The translations under genes and the position numbers were made by a program. A stretch of 64,000 bases of DNA from FEN-1139 sp964396375 (GTDB taxonomy: Bacteria; Myxococcota_A; Polyangia; Polyangiales; Polyangiaceae), in the NCBI GenBank assembly GCA_964396375.1, contig CAYNEY010000021.1, forward strand, positions 32,979 through 96,978, given 5' to 3'. Each line of letters opens with the position of its first letter. Position 1 is the stretch's first letter. A model generated the notes under the pieces. The model searched no databases and was not told the origin of the DNA. It saw nothing but the letters and a program-made list of their open reading frames with translations. Below are positions 33,305 to 42,508 of this stretch, piece after piece.

Positions 33305-35472
33305 CGGAGCGGGGGCCTGGGATGGCGATGGCGAGCCGAGTGCGGAGGTGCGTCTCGGCAGTCACCGCCCTCCTTTTCCACCCCGTCCCACTCTCCGTAC
33401 TGTTTGGAACGACGCTCGTCTCTCTAGGGTCCACCACTGCCCTCTTCCGCGCGGACCCTGGCGGCGTGAATGTCTCCGTGATCCGGAGGTTCTTCGCGAC
33501 TGAGTACCGGGGCGAGGTGCTCTGTGCCATCCTGGCCACACTTTCGCTCGGAGCCTTGGTCGGTCTCCTGCTGGGGCTCATCGCATCGGGGGTGGATGCT
33601 CTGCGCACGAGCCTCTTTGGCTCCTTCGAGCGACGGGGGCGTGCAGGGCGGCTCCGCGTGCTCGGCTTGGTGGCGCTCCTCTGGAGCTGGTCGTTTCTGG
33701 ACGACGTAGCGTCACGGCCAGCGCTCTACCAAGATCGACTCTTCGCCTCGGGCGGCGTGCTCCGGTGGCTTCAACAGGTGGTGGCGGACGTGCTCGGCCG
33801 TTGGGGGATCGTGGTTGTATTCGTCGCGGCGCTCGCAGTCTATTTCTTCTGGCCCGCTCGGAGACGGCGCCCCACGTTTTGGTTGGTAGCCAGGCTCATG
33901 CGCGTGATTCTGGCTGGAGTGGGTGTGCTCGGAGCTGGGCTTCTTCTGTGGGTCGTGGGTGTGCGGAGCTGTCCGACGCACCCAAGGCGGGTCGGGCCGC
34001 CCAACCTCCTCTTGATTGCGGCGGACTCTCTCCGGCCGGATCGAATCGATGCTCGTCGTGCGCCACATCTGTTCGCACTGTCCAAGCAAGGTGCGTATTT
34101 CGAACGTGCCACCACCACGCTGCCCCGTACATTCCCCGCGTGGGTGAGCATCCTGACTGGGCAGCTCCCTCAACACCACGGGATTCGCCATATGTTTCCC
34201 AGCTGGGAGGCTCGACAGCATCGCTTCGAGACGGTTGCAGGTCAGCTGGCGGAGCGCGGCTATGTAACCGGAGTGGTTGGGGACTTCGCAGCTGACATCT
34301 TTCGTCGGATCGAACTCGGATACCAGACCATCGACACACCAACGTTCTCGATGCGAGAGCTGCTCTGGGAACAGTTGCTCGGGCAGAATCTCGCGCTCTT
34401 GCCCTGGCTTCGGGGCGACGCGATGCGAGAGCTGGTGCCAGCCATCTCGGAGATGCATGTTGCGACTGATCCGGATGTGGTGACCAAACGCGCCCTGCGG
34501 CAGATCGACGCGGCCCGAGGCCGCCCCTTCTTCGTGACCGTCTTCTACTCCACCCCACACTTTCCGTATGCGGCCTCGGGCGAGATGCAGCGTCGGTTTC
34601 GCAGATTGGGCTACGACGGGTCGTTTCGCTACAAGAAGGCCGACACGCTCCTCGCCGAGACAGCGCTCACTGAAGAAGATCGGCTGCAGGTGCGTGCCCT
34701 CTACGATGCTGCGGTGGCCGAGACCGATCGCAGTATCGGGGAGCTGCTTTCCGGTCTGGCAGGTCGAGACCTCGCCGAGCATACGTGGGTGGTGGTGACC
34801 GCCGACCACGGCGAGCAGCTCTACGAGTACGGTCGTAGTCAGGGGCATGGTGATCACCTGCTCGGCACGGAGGTGCTCCGGGTGCCCCTGATTGTGCACC
34901 CGCCACGTGGGGGCACGGGTGGACGTGGCCAAAGGATTCCCGAGGTGGTGAGCCTGATTGACCTCGCACCCACCCTGCTCGATTTGCTTGGACAGCCGCC
35001 GTTGTCAAGGGTTGACGGCCGTTCCTTGGTGCCCCTGATTGAGGGTGCCACGCTCGCCCCCCGCACCGTCTACGCGGAGACCGGGCTCTGGTTCACGGAG
35101 TCGATCGACGATGTGCCGTTGACAGCACGCATCCCGTATCCTGAGCTGACCGAGCTGACCTTCGTCGATCGCGGCCATGGGGATCAGGTGGTGCTGCGCC
35201 GCGAGTGGGAGGAGGTGACGGCTGCCGCCAAGCACCGCATGTTGGAGGACGAGCGGTTCCGTCTCGTGTATCGACCGACGCGCAGCGGACCAGATCTCCT
35301 TCTGTTCGATGTGGTTGCCGATCCCGGCTGTACCCGCGATGTTGCGGCAGAGCACCCGATCGAGCTCGGGCGTCTCACGCGAGAATTGATTGAGTATTTG
35401 GCCACAGATCCGCTGGTCGAGGTTCGTGGCTCGTTGGTGTTGCCGCGGTGGCGGGGAGTGTCGAGCCGATGA
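33301..35472 (+). CDS. Sulfatase-fold membrane phosphotransferase-like protein 1 (Thr variant)
   Basis: A 723-residue protein with about four transmembrane helices (30-230), then an alkaline-phosphatase/sulfatase-fold domain (about 235-640). LLIAADSLRPDRI supplies metal Asp residues and VVTADHGEQLYEYG the second metal site. At the position of the sulfatase Cys/Ser that becomes formylglycine (C-x-P-S-R-x3-LTG) the sequence is Thr277-F-P-A-W-V-S-I-L-T-G. A Thr nucleophile is the hallmark of LtaS/EptA-type phosphotransferases, so it probably transfers phosphoethanolamine or phosphoglycerol rather than cleaving sulfate esters. GTG start overlaps the 92-aa ORF. Confidence 0.8.
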   Translation: MTERGPGMAMASRVRRCVSAVTALLFHPVPLSVLFGTTLVSLGSTTALFRADPGGVNVSVIRRFFATEYRGEVLCAILATLSLGALVGLLLGLIASGVDALRTSLFGSFERRGRAGRLRVLGLVALLWSWSFLDDVASRPALYQDRLFASGGVLRWLQQVVADVLGRWGIVVVFVAALAVYFFWPARRRRPTFWLVARLMRVILAGVGVLGAGLLLWVVGVRSCPTHPRRVGPPNLLLIAADSLRPDRIDARRAPHLFALSKQGAYFERATTTLPRTFPAWVSILTGQLPQHHGIRHMFPSWEARQHRFETVAGQLAERGYVTGVVGDFAADIFRRIELGYQTIDTPTFSMRELLWEQLLGQNLALLPWLRGDAMRELVPAISEMHVATDPDVVTKRALRQIDAARGRPFFVTVFYSTPHFPYAASGEMQRRFRRLGYDGSFRYKKADTLLAETALTEEDRLQVRALYDAAVAETDRSIGELLSGLAGRDLAEHTWVVVTADHGEQLYEYGRSQGHGDHLLGTEVLRVPLIVHPPRGGTGGRGQRIPEVVSLIDLAPTLLDLLGQPPLSRVDGRSLVPLIEGATLAPRTVYAETGLWFTESIDDVPLTARIPYPELTELTFVDRGHGDQVVLRREWEEVTAAAKHRMLEDERFRLVYRPTRSGPDLLLFDVVADPGCTRDVAAEHPIELGRLTRELIEYLATDPLVEVRGSLVLPRWRGVSSR

Positions 35473-38048
35473 ACGCCGGTTGGCACACGCCTGCGGCCAT
35501 CGCACTGGGGATCGCGCTTACGGTTCCCGGTACGATCCTGCTCTGGCGTGAGCGTGCCCGGCAGCTGGTCACGGTGCTTCCGCTTCCGAGCGCCGTGGTC
35601 CGCCTGGCGACGGCGCCGAAGCCGTCGCCGGAGGTGCGGAACGGGCCACGGGCGATCGTGCAGCGGCTGATTGACGAATTGGACAACGCCGAGCTCGAGG
35701 TCCCAAAGCTCCATGATCCGTATGTGGAGAGCATGCTCGGTCGGATCTGGCGGAGGCACCGCTCTCCCTTCATCGGACCAACAGAAGGCCGCGCCGAGCT
35801 GGTGTTTCAGCTCGGTCTCACCCGACCGGTCACCGTCGAGAGGGGTGCGCGTTCCCGGGTTGTGCCGGACAAAAAGGGCCAGCATGACACGCGTACCTTT
35901 GGGATTACCGAGGGTACCATCGATCAGCGTGAGGTCCTGTTTGCTCCGTCACCCGCCCGATTCCGCTTCGCCATCAGTGACCGAGCGAATTGGCTCCGCT
36001 TCGCGCCTGCGGTGCTGGGTGAGGGACGGGTTCGTTTCGAAGTGGCGCTGATCACGCGGGCTCATCAGCAAACGCTGTGGAGCGCTGAGGTGCGGGGACC
36101 GACCGAGCGTTTCGTGGACCTGGAAATCGAGCTGCCCGCCACGTCGCCCGATGACTTCCTTGAACTCCGCACGAAGGCTATCGATCCGGGCACCCTCGCT
36201 TGCTTCGGGTCGCCGGAGCTGCTCGCGCCGCTCCCGGCGCCGATCCCGTACAATGTGGTGCTGATCGTGGTCGATGCGATGCGCCCGGATGCCATCAGTG
36301 CCTTTCACGACCCGGAGAGGGACGCTCGGATGGAACGCGCGCCGCTCGCGCCGGCGGATGCCTGGCTTCCTCGGATGCCCGAGGTGGCGCCAAACCTCGA
36401 TCGGCTCGCCGCGCAAGGAGTGGTGTTCACGCGCGCCTGGTCAGCTGCGATGTGGACGCGCCCCGCGACCCTGTCGCTGCTCACAGGGCAGATCCCTGCG
36501 CGAATGGGGCTGCCGGTGCTGAAATTCGAGATCAGCGACGCCGAGGAACGCCACTACTATCGAAACCCTCCCCCGCTCTTGCCGAGGTTGATGCGAAAGC
36601 GGGGTGTCGCGAGCATCGCAATCGTGAACAACATGTATCTTTCGGGATACTATGGGGTCGGGGTGGACACTGGCTTCGAGCGCTTGCGCGATCACCGCTA
36701 CCTGACTCGGGATACAGCGGCCATTCTGGATGACGCCCGGGAGGCCCTGCTGCGACACCGGCGGGAGCGGTTCTTCTTGTTCGTGAACCTGAACTCTCCG
36801 CACGCACCGTATCATCCGCCAGACGGGGATCTGGCGGCCATCGAAGTGGGCGAGTTCTGTCCGAAGAACCGGATGATAAGGCGGTATCTCGCCGAGATCC
36901 ACAAAGATGACCGGGCGATAGGTGCGCTGATGGAGAGCTTGACCGAACTCGGACTTTTGGATCAGACCGTGGTCGTGGTCACCGCGGATCACGGTGAGAC
37001 GCTCAGCGAGGCTCACGACGTGGTGGCGGTGGACGTGGCACAGGGGGTTCATTCCGGCCGGTACACGCACCTTTCCACGATGTGGGAAGAGACTGCGCGG
37101 ATCCCCATTCTGCTGCGAGTTCCGTCTGGTATTGGCCTTAGGGGGCGCTCCGAGGTGCGGGTGCAGATCACCGACATCATGCCTACCTTGCTCGAGTTGG
37201 AAGGGCTGCCCGTGCCGCCCGGACTCGATGGACGGTCGCTTCTGAGTGCGCTCCGAGGAGGAGACCAAACTGATCGGTCGTTGGTCATCGAGGGTCGGGG
37301 AGCGAGTTCGCTTCTCGATGGCCAGTTTCATCTCGTCCGACGGACGCCCATTGCGCGCAGGCTCCAGGGTGTGTGGGGGATGGTCGAGAAGGACTATGAA
37401 CTCTATGACCTCGAGCGCGACCCAGGGGAGCGCCGGGATCTGGCCCGAATCGACCCCGAGCGCGTAGCGGTCCTTGCGCGCTCGCTCGAGCACCTTCGGC
37501 GTGGCTCCCTGCAGGCCAGCGCGCCCTCTGCTGCACCCCCCGAGAGGTTCTCGCTCCGTTTCGTGACCGGCGGCCGCGCCCTGCCGTTCTCGGGGGTACT
37601 GAGCGGTCCGGTGGAGGGTGTAGAGTTGGTTTCGGTGGGCTTCTCGGAGTTGGCGGTGACGCGCGCGCCTGGTGAACTCAGAGTTGATGGAGTGACTGGT
37701 CGGTTGCCCGTGGGTTTCGACCTGGTGATGTCCGAGGCCGCAGCCATCTCCTGGTCGTTCTCGATCGACGGACGCCCGCTCGGTCCCAACCAAGTACACG
37801 CAGGTTCGCTGGGCCTAGTCTGTCCGGCGCTGCTGTCGGGGCTCGGCAGAGCAGGAGCGTGTCCAAGTGAACTCGAGGGGCCGTTGCCTCATCTGGCGGC
37901 AAGCCAGGAGTTCGGGCTGTTCGTGGTGGCGACGGCGACGGCAAGCCAGACGGTTCAGCCACGACGCTCTGCGCAGGCTGAAGCAGAGGCCCGTCGTGCC
38001 ATGCAAGCCTGGGGCTACGCCAAAAAGAACGAAACCGAGGCCAGGTAG
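35469..38048 (+). CDS. Sulfatase-fold protein 2 with beta-rich C-terminal region (Thr variant)
   Basis: The ATG at 35469 overlaps the previous stop (ATGA). The 859-residue protein has one N-terminal transmembrane helix (about 10-30), a beta-rich region (about 30-250), a sulfatase-like core (about 255-640) with VVLIVVDAMRPDAI and VVVTADHGETLS, and a C-terminal beta-rich region (about 690-810) of unknown fold. At the formylglycine position the sequence is Thr330-R-P-A-T-L-S-L-L-T-G, again Thr instead of Cys/Ser. It is likely a periplasmic phosphotransferase or an unusual hydrolase acting with its upstream neighbour. Confidence 0.8.
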   Translation: MNAGWHTPAAIALGIALTVPGTILLWRERARQLVTVLPLPSAVVRLATAPKPSPEVRNGPRAIVQRLIDELDNAELEVPKLHDPYVESMLGRIWRRHRSPFIGPTEGRAELVFQLGLTRPVTVERGARSRVVPDKKGQHDTRTFGITEGTIDQREVLFAPSPARFRFAISDRANWLRFAPAVLGEGRVRFEVALITRAHQQTLWSAEVRGPTERFVDLEIELPATSPDDFLELRTKAIDPGTLACFGSPELLAPLPAPIPYNVVLIVVDAMRPDAISAFHDPERDARMERAPLAPADAWLPRMPEVAPNLDRLAAQGVVFTRAWSAAMWTRPATLSLLTGQIPARMGLPVLKFEISDAEERHYYRNPPPLLPRLMRKRGVASIAIVNNMYLSGYYGVGVDTGFERLRDHRYLTRDTAAILDDAREALLRHRRERFFLFVNLNSPHAPYHPPDGDLAAIEVGEFCPKNRMIRRYLAEIHKDDRAIGALMESLTELGLLDQTVVVVTADHGETLSEAHDVVAVDVAQGVHSGRYTHLSTMWEETARIPILLRVPSGIGLRGRSEVRVQITDIMPTLLELEGLPVPPGLDGRSLLSALRGGDQTDRSLVIEGRGASSLLDGQFHLVRRTPIARRLQGVWGMVEKDYELYDLERDPGERRDLARIDPERVAVLARSLEHLRRGSLQASAPSAAPPERFSLRFVTGGRALPFSGVLSGPVEGVELVSVGFSELAVTRAPGELRVDGVTGRLPVGFDLVMSEAAAISWSFSIDGRPLGPNQVHAGSLGLVCPALLSGLGRAGACPSELEGPLPHLAASQEFGLFVVATATASQTVQPRRSAQAEAEARRAMQAWGYAKKNETEAR

Positions 38049-38059
38049 CTGGGCCTCGG
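38020..38059 (-). terminator. Terminator of pckG
   Basis: Perfect 8-bp stem CCGAGGCC / GGCCTCGG with a 9-nt loop. On the minus strand the stem is followed by GTTTCGTTCTTTTTGG, a good T-tract, 58 nt after the pckG stop. It overlaps the end of the sulfatase-fold gene including its stop codon. Confidence 0.78.
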
Positions 38060-38116
38060 CTTCGGTGTCGTCCTCGAGCGTGGGGCGGGGGCTCGCTCCG
38101 CGGGCCCCAAAGACGC

Positions 38117-39943
38117 TCAGGGCTTGTAGGTGCCTTGGGTTCGGATTGCGCGGGCGCGGAGCAGCTCGCGTTCGGCGACGAACTCCTTCGGCAGTCGATC
38201 GTAGAACTGCTCGAAGTACCGATCGAGATCTGCTGCCTCGAGCTTGAGGTGCTCAGGTTCGATAGCCATCAGCGCATCGAATTTCTCCTTCGAGAAATCA
38301 AGCCCGCCCCACTCGAGATCCGCGTAGCTTGGAACGAATCCGAGGGGACTCTCCTGGGCACCGACACGTCCGTGCACCCGTGCCACGATCCAGGCAAGAA
38401 CCCGCATGTTGTCGCCGAAACCAGGCCACATGAACTTGCCGTTCTCGTCCTTGCGGAACCAGTTTACGCGGAAGACCGCCGGAGGCGCCTTGAGCTTGCG
38501 CCCGATCTTCAGCCAGTGGGCGAAGTAGTCAGCCATGTTGTAGCCACAGAAGGGCAACATCGCCATTGGGTCACGACGGATCGCCGCCTGCTTGTCGGCT
38601 GCAGCGGTCGCCTCCGAACCCATGGTGGCTGACATGAAGACCCCGTGGGTCCAGCTGTTGGCCTGGTACACCAGCGGCATGCCCTTGCTGAGCCGGCCAC
38701 CCACGATGATCGCGCTCACTGGGACACCCTTCGGGTCGTCCCAAGCCGGATCAAAGGTGGGACACTGCTGTAGCGGCGCCGTGAATCGCGCGTTGGGATG
38801 GGCTGCGGGGGTGGTGCTGGCAGGTGTCCAATCCTGCCCCTTCCAATCCTTGAGGTGCGCGGGGGCAGTGTCGGTCATGCCCTCCCACCACACGTCTCCA
38901 TCGTCAGTGAGCGCCACGTTGGTGAAGATGCAGTTGGCGTTGAGCGAGAGCAGCGCGTTCGGGTTCGAGGACATGCTGGTTCCCGGAGCGACCCCAAAGA
39001 ACCCCGCCTCGGGATTGATGGCGCGCAGCACGCCGTCTTGATCGGGTTTCAACCAGGCGATGTCGTCACCGATGGTGGTGATCTTCCAGCCGGCGAAGCT
39101 CTGCGGAGGGACCAGCATGGCGAAGTTGGTCTTGCCACAGGCACTCGGGAATGCTGCCGCGACGTAGGTGCGTTCCCCCTCGGGTGACAGGGCGCCGAGG
39201 ATCAGCATATGCTCCGCCATCCAACCCTCGTCGCGCGCCATCACGCTGGCTATTCGCAGGGCGAAGCACTTCTTGCCGAGCAGCGCGTTGCCGCCGTAGC
39301 CCGACCCGAACGACCAGATCTCTCGAGTTTCCGGGAAATGGACGATGTAGCGGTTCTCGGGGTTGCAGGGCCAGGGGACGTCCTTCTCCCCCGACGTGAG
39401 CGGCTTTCCCACGGAGTGGAGGCAGGGGACGAATGTGCCGTGTTCGCCCAGCGCGTCCAGAACCTTCTGACCCATACGGGTCATGATCCGCATGTTGACC
39501 ACCACGTATGGTGAATCAGTGATTTCAACGCCGATGTGCGCGATGTCACTGCCAATCGGACCCATGCTGAACGGGATCACGTACAGTGTGCGGCCGCGCA
39601 TACAGCCGTCGAAGAGCTTGCGCAGGGTTGCGCGCATCTCCGCCGGATGCACCCAGTTGTTGGTCGGCCCGACGTCATCGCGTTGAGCGGTGCAGATGAA
39701 AGTGCGATCCTCGACCCGCGCGACGTCACGCACGTCAGAACGACAGTAGAAGCTGTTGGGGCGCTTGGCGGGATTCAGGCGGATGAAGGTGCCGCTCTCC
39801 ACCATCTCGTCGGTGAGCTGCTTCCACTCCTCCTCGGAGCCGTCACAGTAGTGGATCTTCTCGGGTTTGCAGAGCGCTGCAATCGATTGAACCCAGTCTT
39901 TCAGAGATGTGTTGGTGGTCTTGCCGTTTCCGATGATCTGCAT
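38117..39943 (-). CDS. pckG: Phosphoenolpyruvate carboxykinase (GTP)
   Basis: A 608-residue enzyme converting oxaloacetate and GTP to PEP, a control point of gluconeogenesis. The hyperactive-Cys loop FPSACGKTN is at 265-273 (Cys269), with SFGSGYGGNALLGKKCFALR and IGDDIAWLKPD for nucleotide and metal binding, and GFFGVAPGTS. Length matches the GTP-dependent class rather than the ATP-dependent one. It is divergent from a LysR-type gene with a perfect 15-bp palindrome between them, which suggests local control. Confidence 0.97.
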   Translation of the reverse strand: MQIIGNGKTTNTSLKDWVQSIAALCKPEKIHYCDGSEEEWKQLTDEMVESGTFIRLNPAKRPNSFYCRSDVRDVARVEDRTFICTAQRDDVGPTNNWVHPAEMRATLRKLFDGCMRGRTLYVIPFSMGPIGSDIAHIGVEITDSPYVVVNMRIMTRMGQKVLDALGEHGTFVPCLHSVGKPLTSGEKDVPWPCNPENRYIVHFPETREIWSFGSGYGGNALLGKKCFALRIASVMARDEGWMAEHMLILGALSPEGERTYVAAAFPSACGKTNFAMLVPPQSFAGWKITTIGDDIAWLKPDQDGVLRAINPEAGFFGVAPGTSMSSNPNALLSLNANCIFTNVALTDDGDVWWEGMTDTAPAHLKDWKGQDWTPASTTPAAHPNARFTAPLQQCPTFDPAWDDPKGVPVSAIIVGGRLSKGMPLVYQANSWTHGVFMSATMGSEATAAADKQAAIRRDPMAMLPFCGYNMADYFAHWLKIGRKLKAPPAVFRVNWFRKDENGKFMWPGFGDNMRVLAWIVARVHGRVGAQESPLGFVPSYADLEWGGLDFSKEKFDALMAIEPEHLKLEAADLDRYFEQFYDRLPKEFVAERELLRARAIRTQGTYKP

Positions 39944-40013
39944 GTTCGAATCTCCAGCCGAGCTGCTCCCGGACGAGCGGTGGTCAGTGTAAGGTGAGGG
40001 AGCGGCGCCGTCA

Positions 40014-40028
40014 TGCCCAAAATGGGCA
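40014..40028. promoter_or_regulatory. Perfect palindrome between pckG and the LysR-type gene
   Basis: TGCCCA-AAA-TGGGCA, arms of 6 bp and a 3-bp centre, in the 188-nt divergent intergenic region. A second smaller inverted repeat (GGTTT-TGCT-AAACC) follows at 40036-40049. These are candidate operators for the adjacent LysR-type regulator or another dimeric factor. Confidence 0.5.
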
Positions 40029-40131
40029 GGGCACAGGTTTTGCTAAACCGAACCCCACCCTTCGACAATCGGGAAATCTGCGCTAGACGTTTCGAGAAAA
40101 CCGAAGAGTCTCGGCGCGGCCCGGCCAACCC

Positions 40132-41037
40132 ATGGATTGGCTCAATTACCACCACCTCTACTACTTCTGGTCGGTTGCTCGCGAGGGCAGTCTGGCTCGA
40201 GCTTCCGCGGAAATCCGACTGGCTCCGTCCACGTTGAGCGGTCAGATCCGTCTGCTGGAGGGGCAGCTGGGTGTTGAGCTGTTCAGTCGAGCAGGGCGCG
40301 GCAAGACCCTCACAGAGGCGGGAAAGGTGGTCTTTCGCTATGCGGACGAGATCTTTCGTCTCGGACGGGAGCTCAAGGACTCCCTGCGTGGCCGCTCCGT
40401 CGGTCCTGTGACGACAATTGTCGTTGGGGTGGCCGATGTCCTGCCCAAGCTGGTGGCGCGCCGGTTGTTGGAACCGGTCTTTGCTCTTGGGGAGGCCGTC
40501 CAGTTGGTCTGTCGAGAGGACAAGTCTCCCCGACTCCTGGCGGAGCTTGCGTTGCACAACTTGGATGTGGTGCTGTCCGATACGCCGCTCAGTCCCTCGA
40601 CTCCCATCCGCGCCTTCAGTCACTTGCTGGGCGAGTGTGGCGTGAGCCTGTTCGGTACGTCGGAACTCTGCGCCCGGCACAAGCGTCGGTTTCCGGATGG
40701 TCTCGAGCAGGCGCCTGTGTTGCTGCCTTCCGAGCACACGGCGCTTCGGCGCTCTTTGGATTTCTGGTTCGCCGAGCGCAGGATTCGACCGCGGGTGGTC
40801 GGCGAGTTCGAGGACAGCGCGCTCATGAAGGTATTTGGTCAAAATGGCAGTGGGCTATTCCCAGCGGCGACCGTGATTGCCGACGAAGTGGTGAGGCAAT
40901 ACCAAGTGAAGGAGCTGGGACAGTTGGAGGGGGTACGGGAGCGCTTCTACGTGATCTCGACGGAGAGGCGACTCAGGGATCCGGCGGTGCTGGCCATTAC
41001 CCGCGCCGCGCGAACCCAGGTTTTCGGGGGATCATGA
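40132..41037 (+). CDS. LysR-family regulator, NhaR-like
   Basis: A 301-residue regulator. The N-terminus MDWLNYHHLYYFWSVAREGSLARASAEIRLAPSTLSG is split between the recognition-helix region typical of NhaR-like proteins (LNYHHLYYFW), followed by IRLLEGQLGVELFSRAGRGKTLTEAG. The C-terminal effector domain is of the usual type I/II periplasmic-binding-like fold. NhaR senses Na+ in enteric bacteria; here the neighbours are pckG (divergent) and a polysaccharide deacetylase whose ATG overlaps its stop, so the regulated process is uncertain. Confidence 0.87.
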   Translation: MDWLNYHHLYYFWSVAREGSLARASAEIRLAPSTLSGQIRLLEGQLGVELFSRAGRGKTLTEAGKVVFRYADEIFRLGRELKDSLRGRSVGPVTTIVVGVADVLPKLVARRLLEPVFALGEAVQLVCREDKSPRLLAELALHNLDVVLSDTPLSPSTPIRAFSHLLGECGVSLFGTSELCARHKRRFPDGLEQAPVLLPSEHTALRRSLDFWFAERRIRPRVVGEFEDSALMKVFGQNGSGLFPAATVIADEVVRQYQVKELGQLEGVRERFYVISTERRLRDPAVLAITRAARTQVFGGS

Positions 41038-41960
41038 GCCGCGATAAGCTTCTTTGCCTCAGCATCGACGTGGACGGTATCGAACACTACCGTGCGATCC
41101 ACGGACTGGCTCCTTCGAGTTCGGTGGATGATCCGAGGGCGGTGCACCGACAGGGCGTGAGGAGGCTGGCCGCGCTTGCAGACAGCGAGGGATTCCAGCT
41201 CACCTGGTTCGTGATCGGACGGGATCTCGAGGAGCCGACCTTTGCCGCCTTCTGCCGGGCGCGGGCGGAGCGTGGGGATGAGTTGGGAAACCATACCCTC
41301 GATCACCGCTACGATCTCACTCGACTAGGTCGCGCGGAGCTGCGGGCCCAGGTGGCTCTGTCCGCAGCGCGGATTTCCCAGTGTACCGGGACACCGTGCG
41401 TGGGATTTCGCGCGCCGGGCTACACGTTGAGTGGTGAATTGCTAGAGGAATTGGTCGAGCAGGGCACCCTGTACGACAGCTCATCGTTTCCCTGTCCGGC
41501 ATATTGGCTCGCCAAGCTGGGTGTCATGGCCAAGATGCAGATCATGGGCCGACGTTCGCGGTCCATCCTCGATCACCCCCGGGTCCTCTTCGGACCCCGA
41601 CGCCCGCACCAGCTGATGTCGGGACGGTTGCTCGAACTCCCAATTCAGGTGACTCCATACCTGAGGCTACCGTACATAGGGACCAGCCTCATGCTGGCAG
41701 GGGCCGGTGTGGCCCGCACCTTGACCAAAAGCCTGCTAGAAGAGCCATATGTCAACCTCGAGCTGCACGGATTGGATGGGCTGTGCGAACGTGACGGGCT
41801 GAGGGAACTCGGGCGTTTCCAGCCCGACTTGCGGCTTGCCGCCGACCAGAAGCTAAAACGGCTGGCTGCCGTCTTGCGGCAGTTTCGCGAGGCGGGTTTC
41901 GTGATTGTGACCCTGGCGGAGGCGGCACGGCGGCTCGGCGCCATCCAGGCACGGAGTTAG
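41034..41960 (+). CDS. Polysaccharide deacetylase family protein
   Basis: A 308-residue NodB-homology enzyme. CLSIDVDG gives the catalytic/metal Asp (Asp12 and Asp14), His87 and His91 (GNHTLDHR) are the metal ligands, and RAPGYT and LELHGLDG are the later motifs. ATG overlaps the LysR stop. It likely removes N-acetyl or similar groups from a cell-surface or lipid-linked glycan. No signal peptide is evident, so it may act in the cytoplasm on lipid-linked intermediates. Confidence 0.85.
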   Translation: MSRDKLLCLSIDVDGIEHYRAIHGLAPSSSVDDPRAVHRQGVRRLAALADSEGFQLTWFVIGRDLEEPTFAAFCRARAERGDELGNHTLDHRYDLTRLGRAELRAQVALSAARISQCTGTPCVGFRAPGYTLSGELLEELVEQGTLYDSSSFPCPAYWLAKLGVMAKMQIMGRRSRSILDHPRVLFGPRRPHQLMSGRLLELPIQVTPYLRLPYIGTSLMLAGAGVARTLTKSLLEEPYVNLELHGLDGLCERDGLRELGRFQPDLRLAADQKLKRLAAVLRQFREAGFVIVTLAEAARRLGAIQARS

Positions 41961-41969
41961 GGATCGACG

Positions 41970-42413
41970 ATGAAATTGCGAGGGTGCTTGTGGGAGGTCC
42001 AACCGGGCGATTGCCGCGGCTTCTTCGTGCACACCGTCCCGCTGGTGCTCTACCTTGCAGCGATCTTCGGGCTGGGGCGAGCACGGCTGGACCACGCGCC
42101 TTTGGCTGCTGTGCCTGGTGTCGACAAGGTGCAGCACTTCGTCGCCTTCGCCGTCTTGACCTGGTTGGCCACGCCGAGCTTGCGGGTGCACCTGCCATGT
42201 TTGAGGCCGCGGGTGCGGGTTGTGGTCGCCATGACCGGCGCGACCTGTGCTGGGGCGCTGCTCGAGCTGATGCAGGCACGATTGCCCCATCGGAGCGCCG
42301 ATGGCTGGGATCTGCTCGCGGACGCACTCGGAGCGCTGTGCGCGGGCATCGCCCTCGAGTGGGGTCCCGCATGGCTGCGATTCGAGCGCAAATCCAGCAA
42401 GAAGTGCGCGTGA
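41970..42413 (+). CDS. VanZ-like membrane protein
   Basis: A 147-residue protein with about four hydrophobic helices. The signature DKVQHFVAFAVLTWLA and ALLELMQARLPHRSADGWDLLADALGAL are typical of VanZ-like proteins (DxxxHxxAF and E...Q...R..D..D). VanZ gives low-level teicoplanin resistance in enterococci but most homologues have unknown roles. It follows the deacetylase by 9 nt, so it is in the same operon. Confidence 0.8.
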   Translation: MKLRGCLWEVQPGDCRGFFVHTVPLVLYLAAIFGLGRARLDHAPLAAVPGVDKVQHFVAFAVLTWLATPSLRVHLPCLRPRVRVVVAMTGATCAGALLELMQARLPHRSADGWDLLADALGALCAGIALEWGPAWLRFERKSSKKCA

Positions 42414-42508
42414 CGTGCGATGCTTTCGGGGTAGTCTCGGCGATTTTTAGGGGGGAATCTGAGGAAGGACAGCCGAACCGAGGCATGGTATAGGGGCGCC
42501 CGAAAACC

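Noticed and set aside
36441..37799. Minus-strand ORF of 452 codons
   Set aside because: Shadow of the second sulfatase-fold gene, whose motifs are clear on the plus strand.
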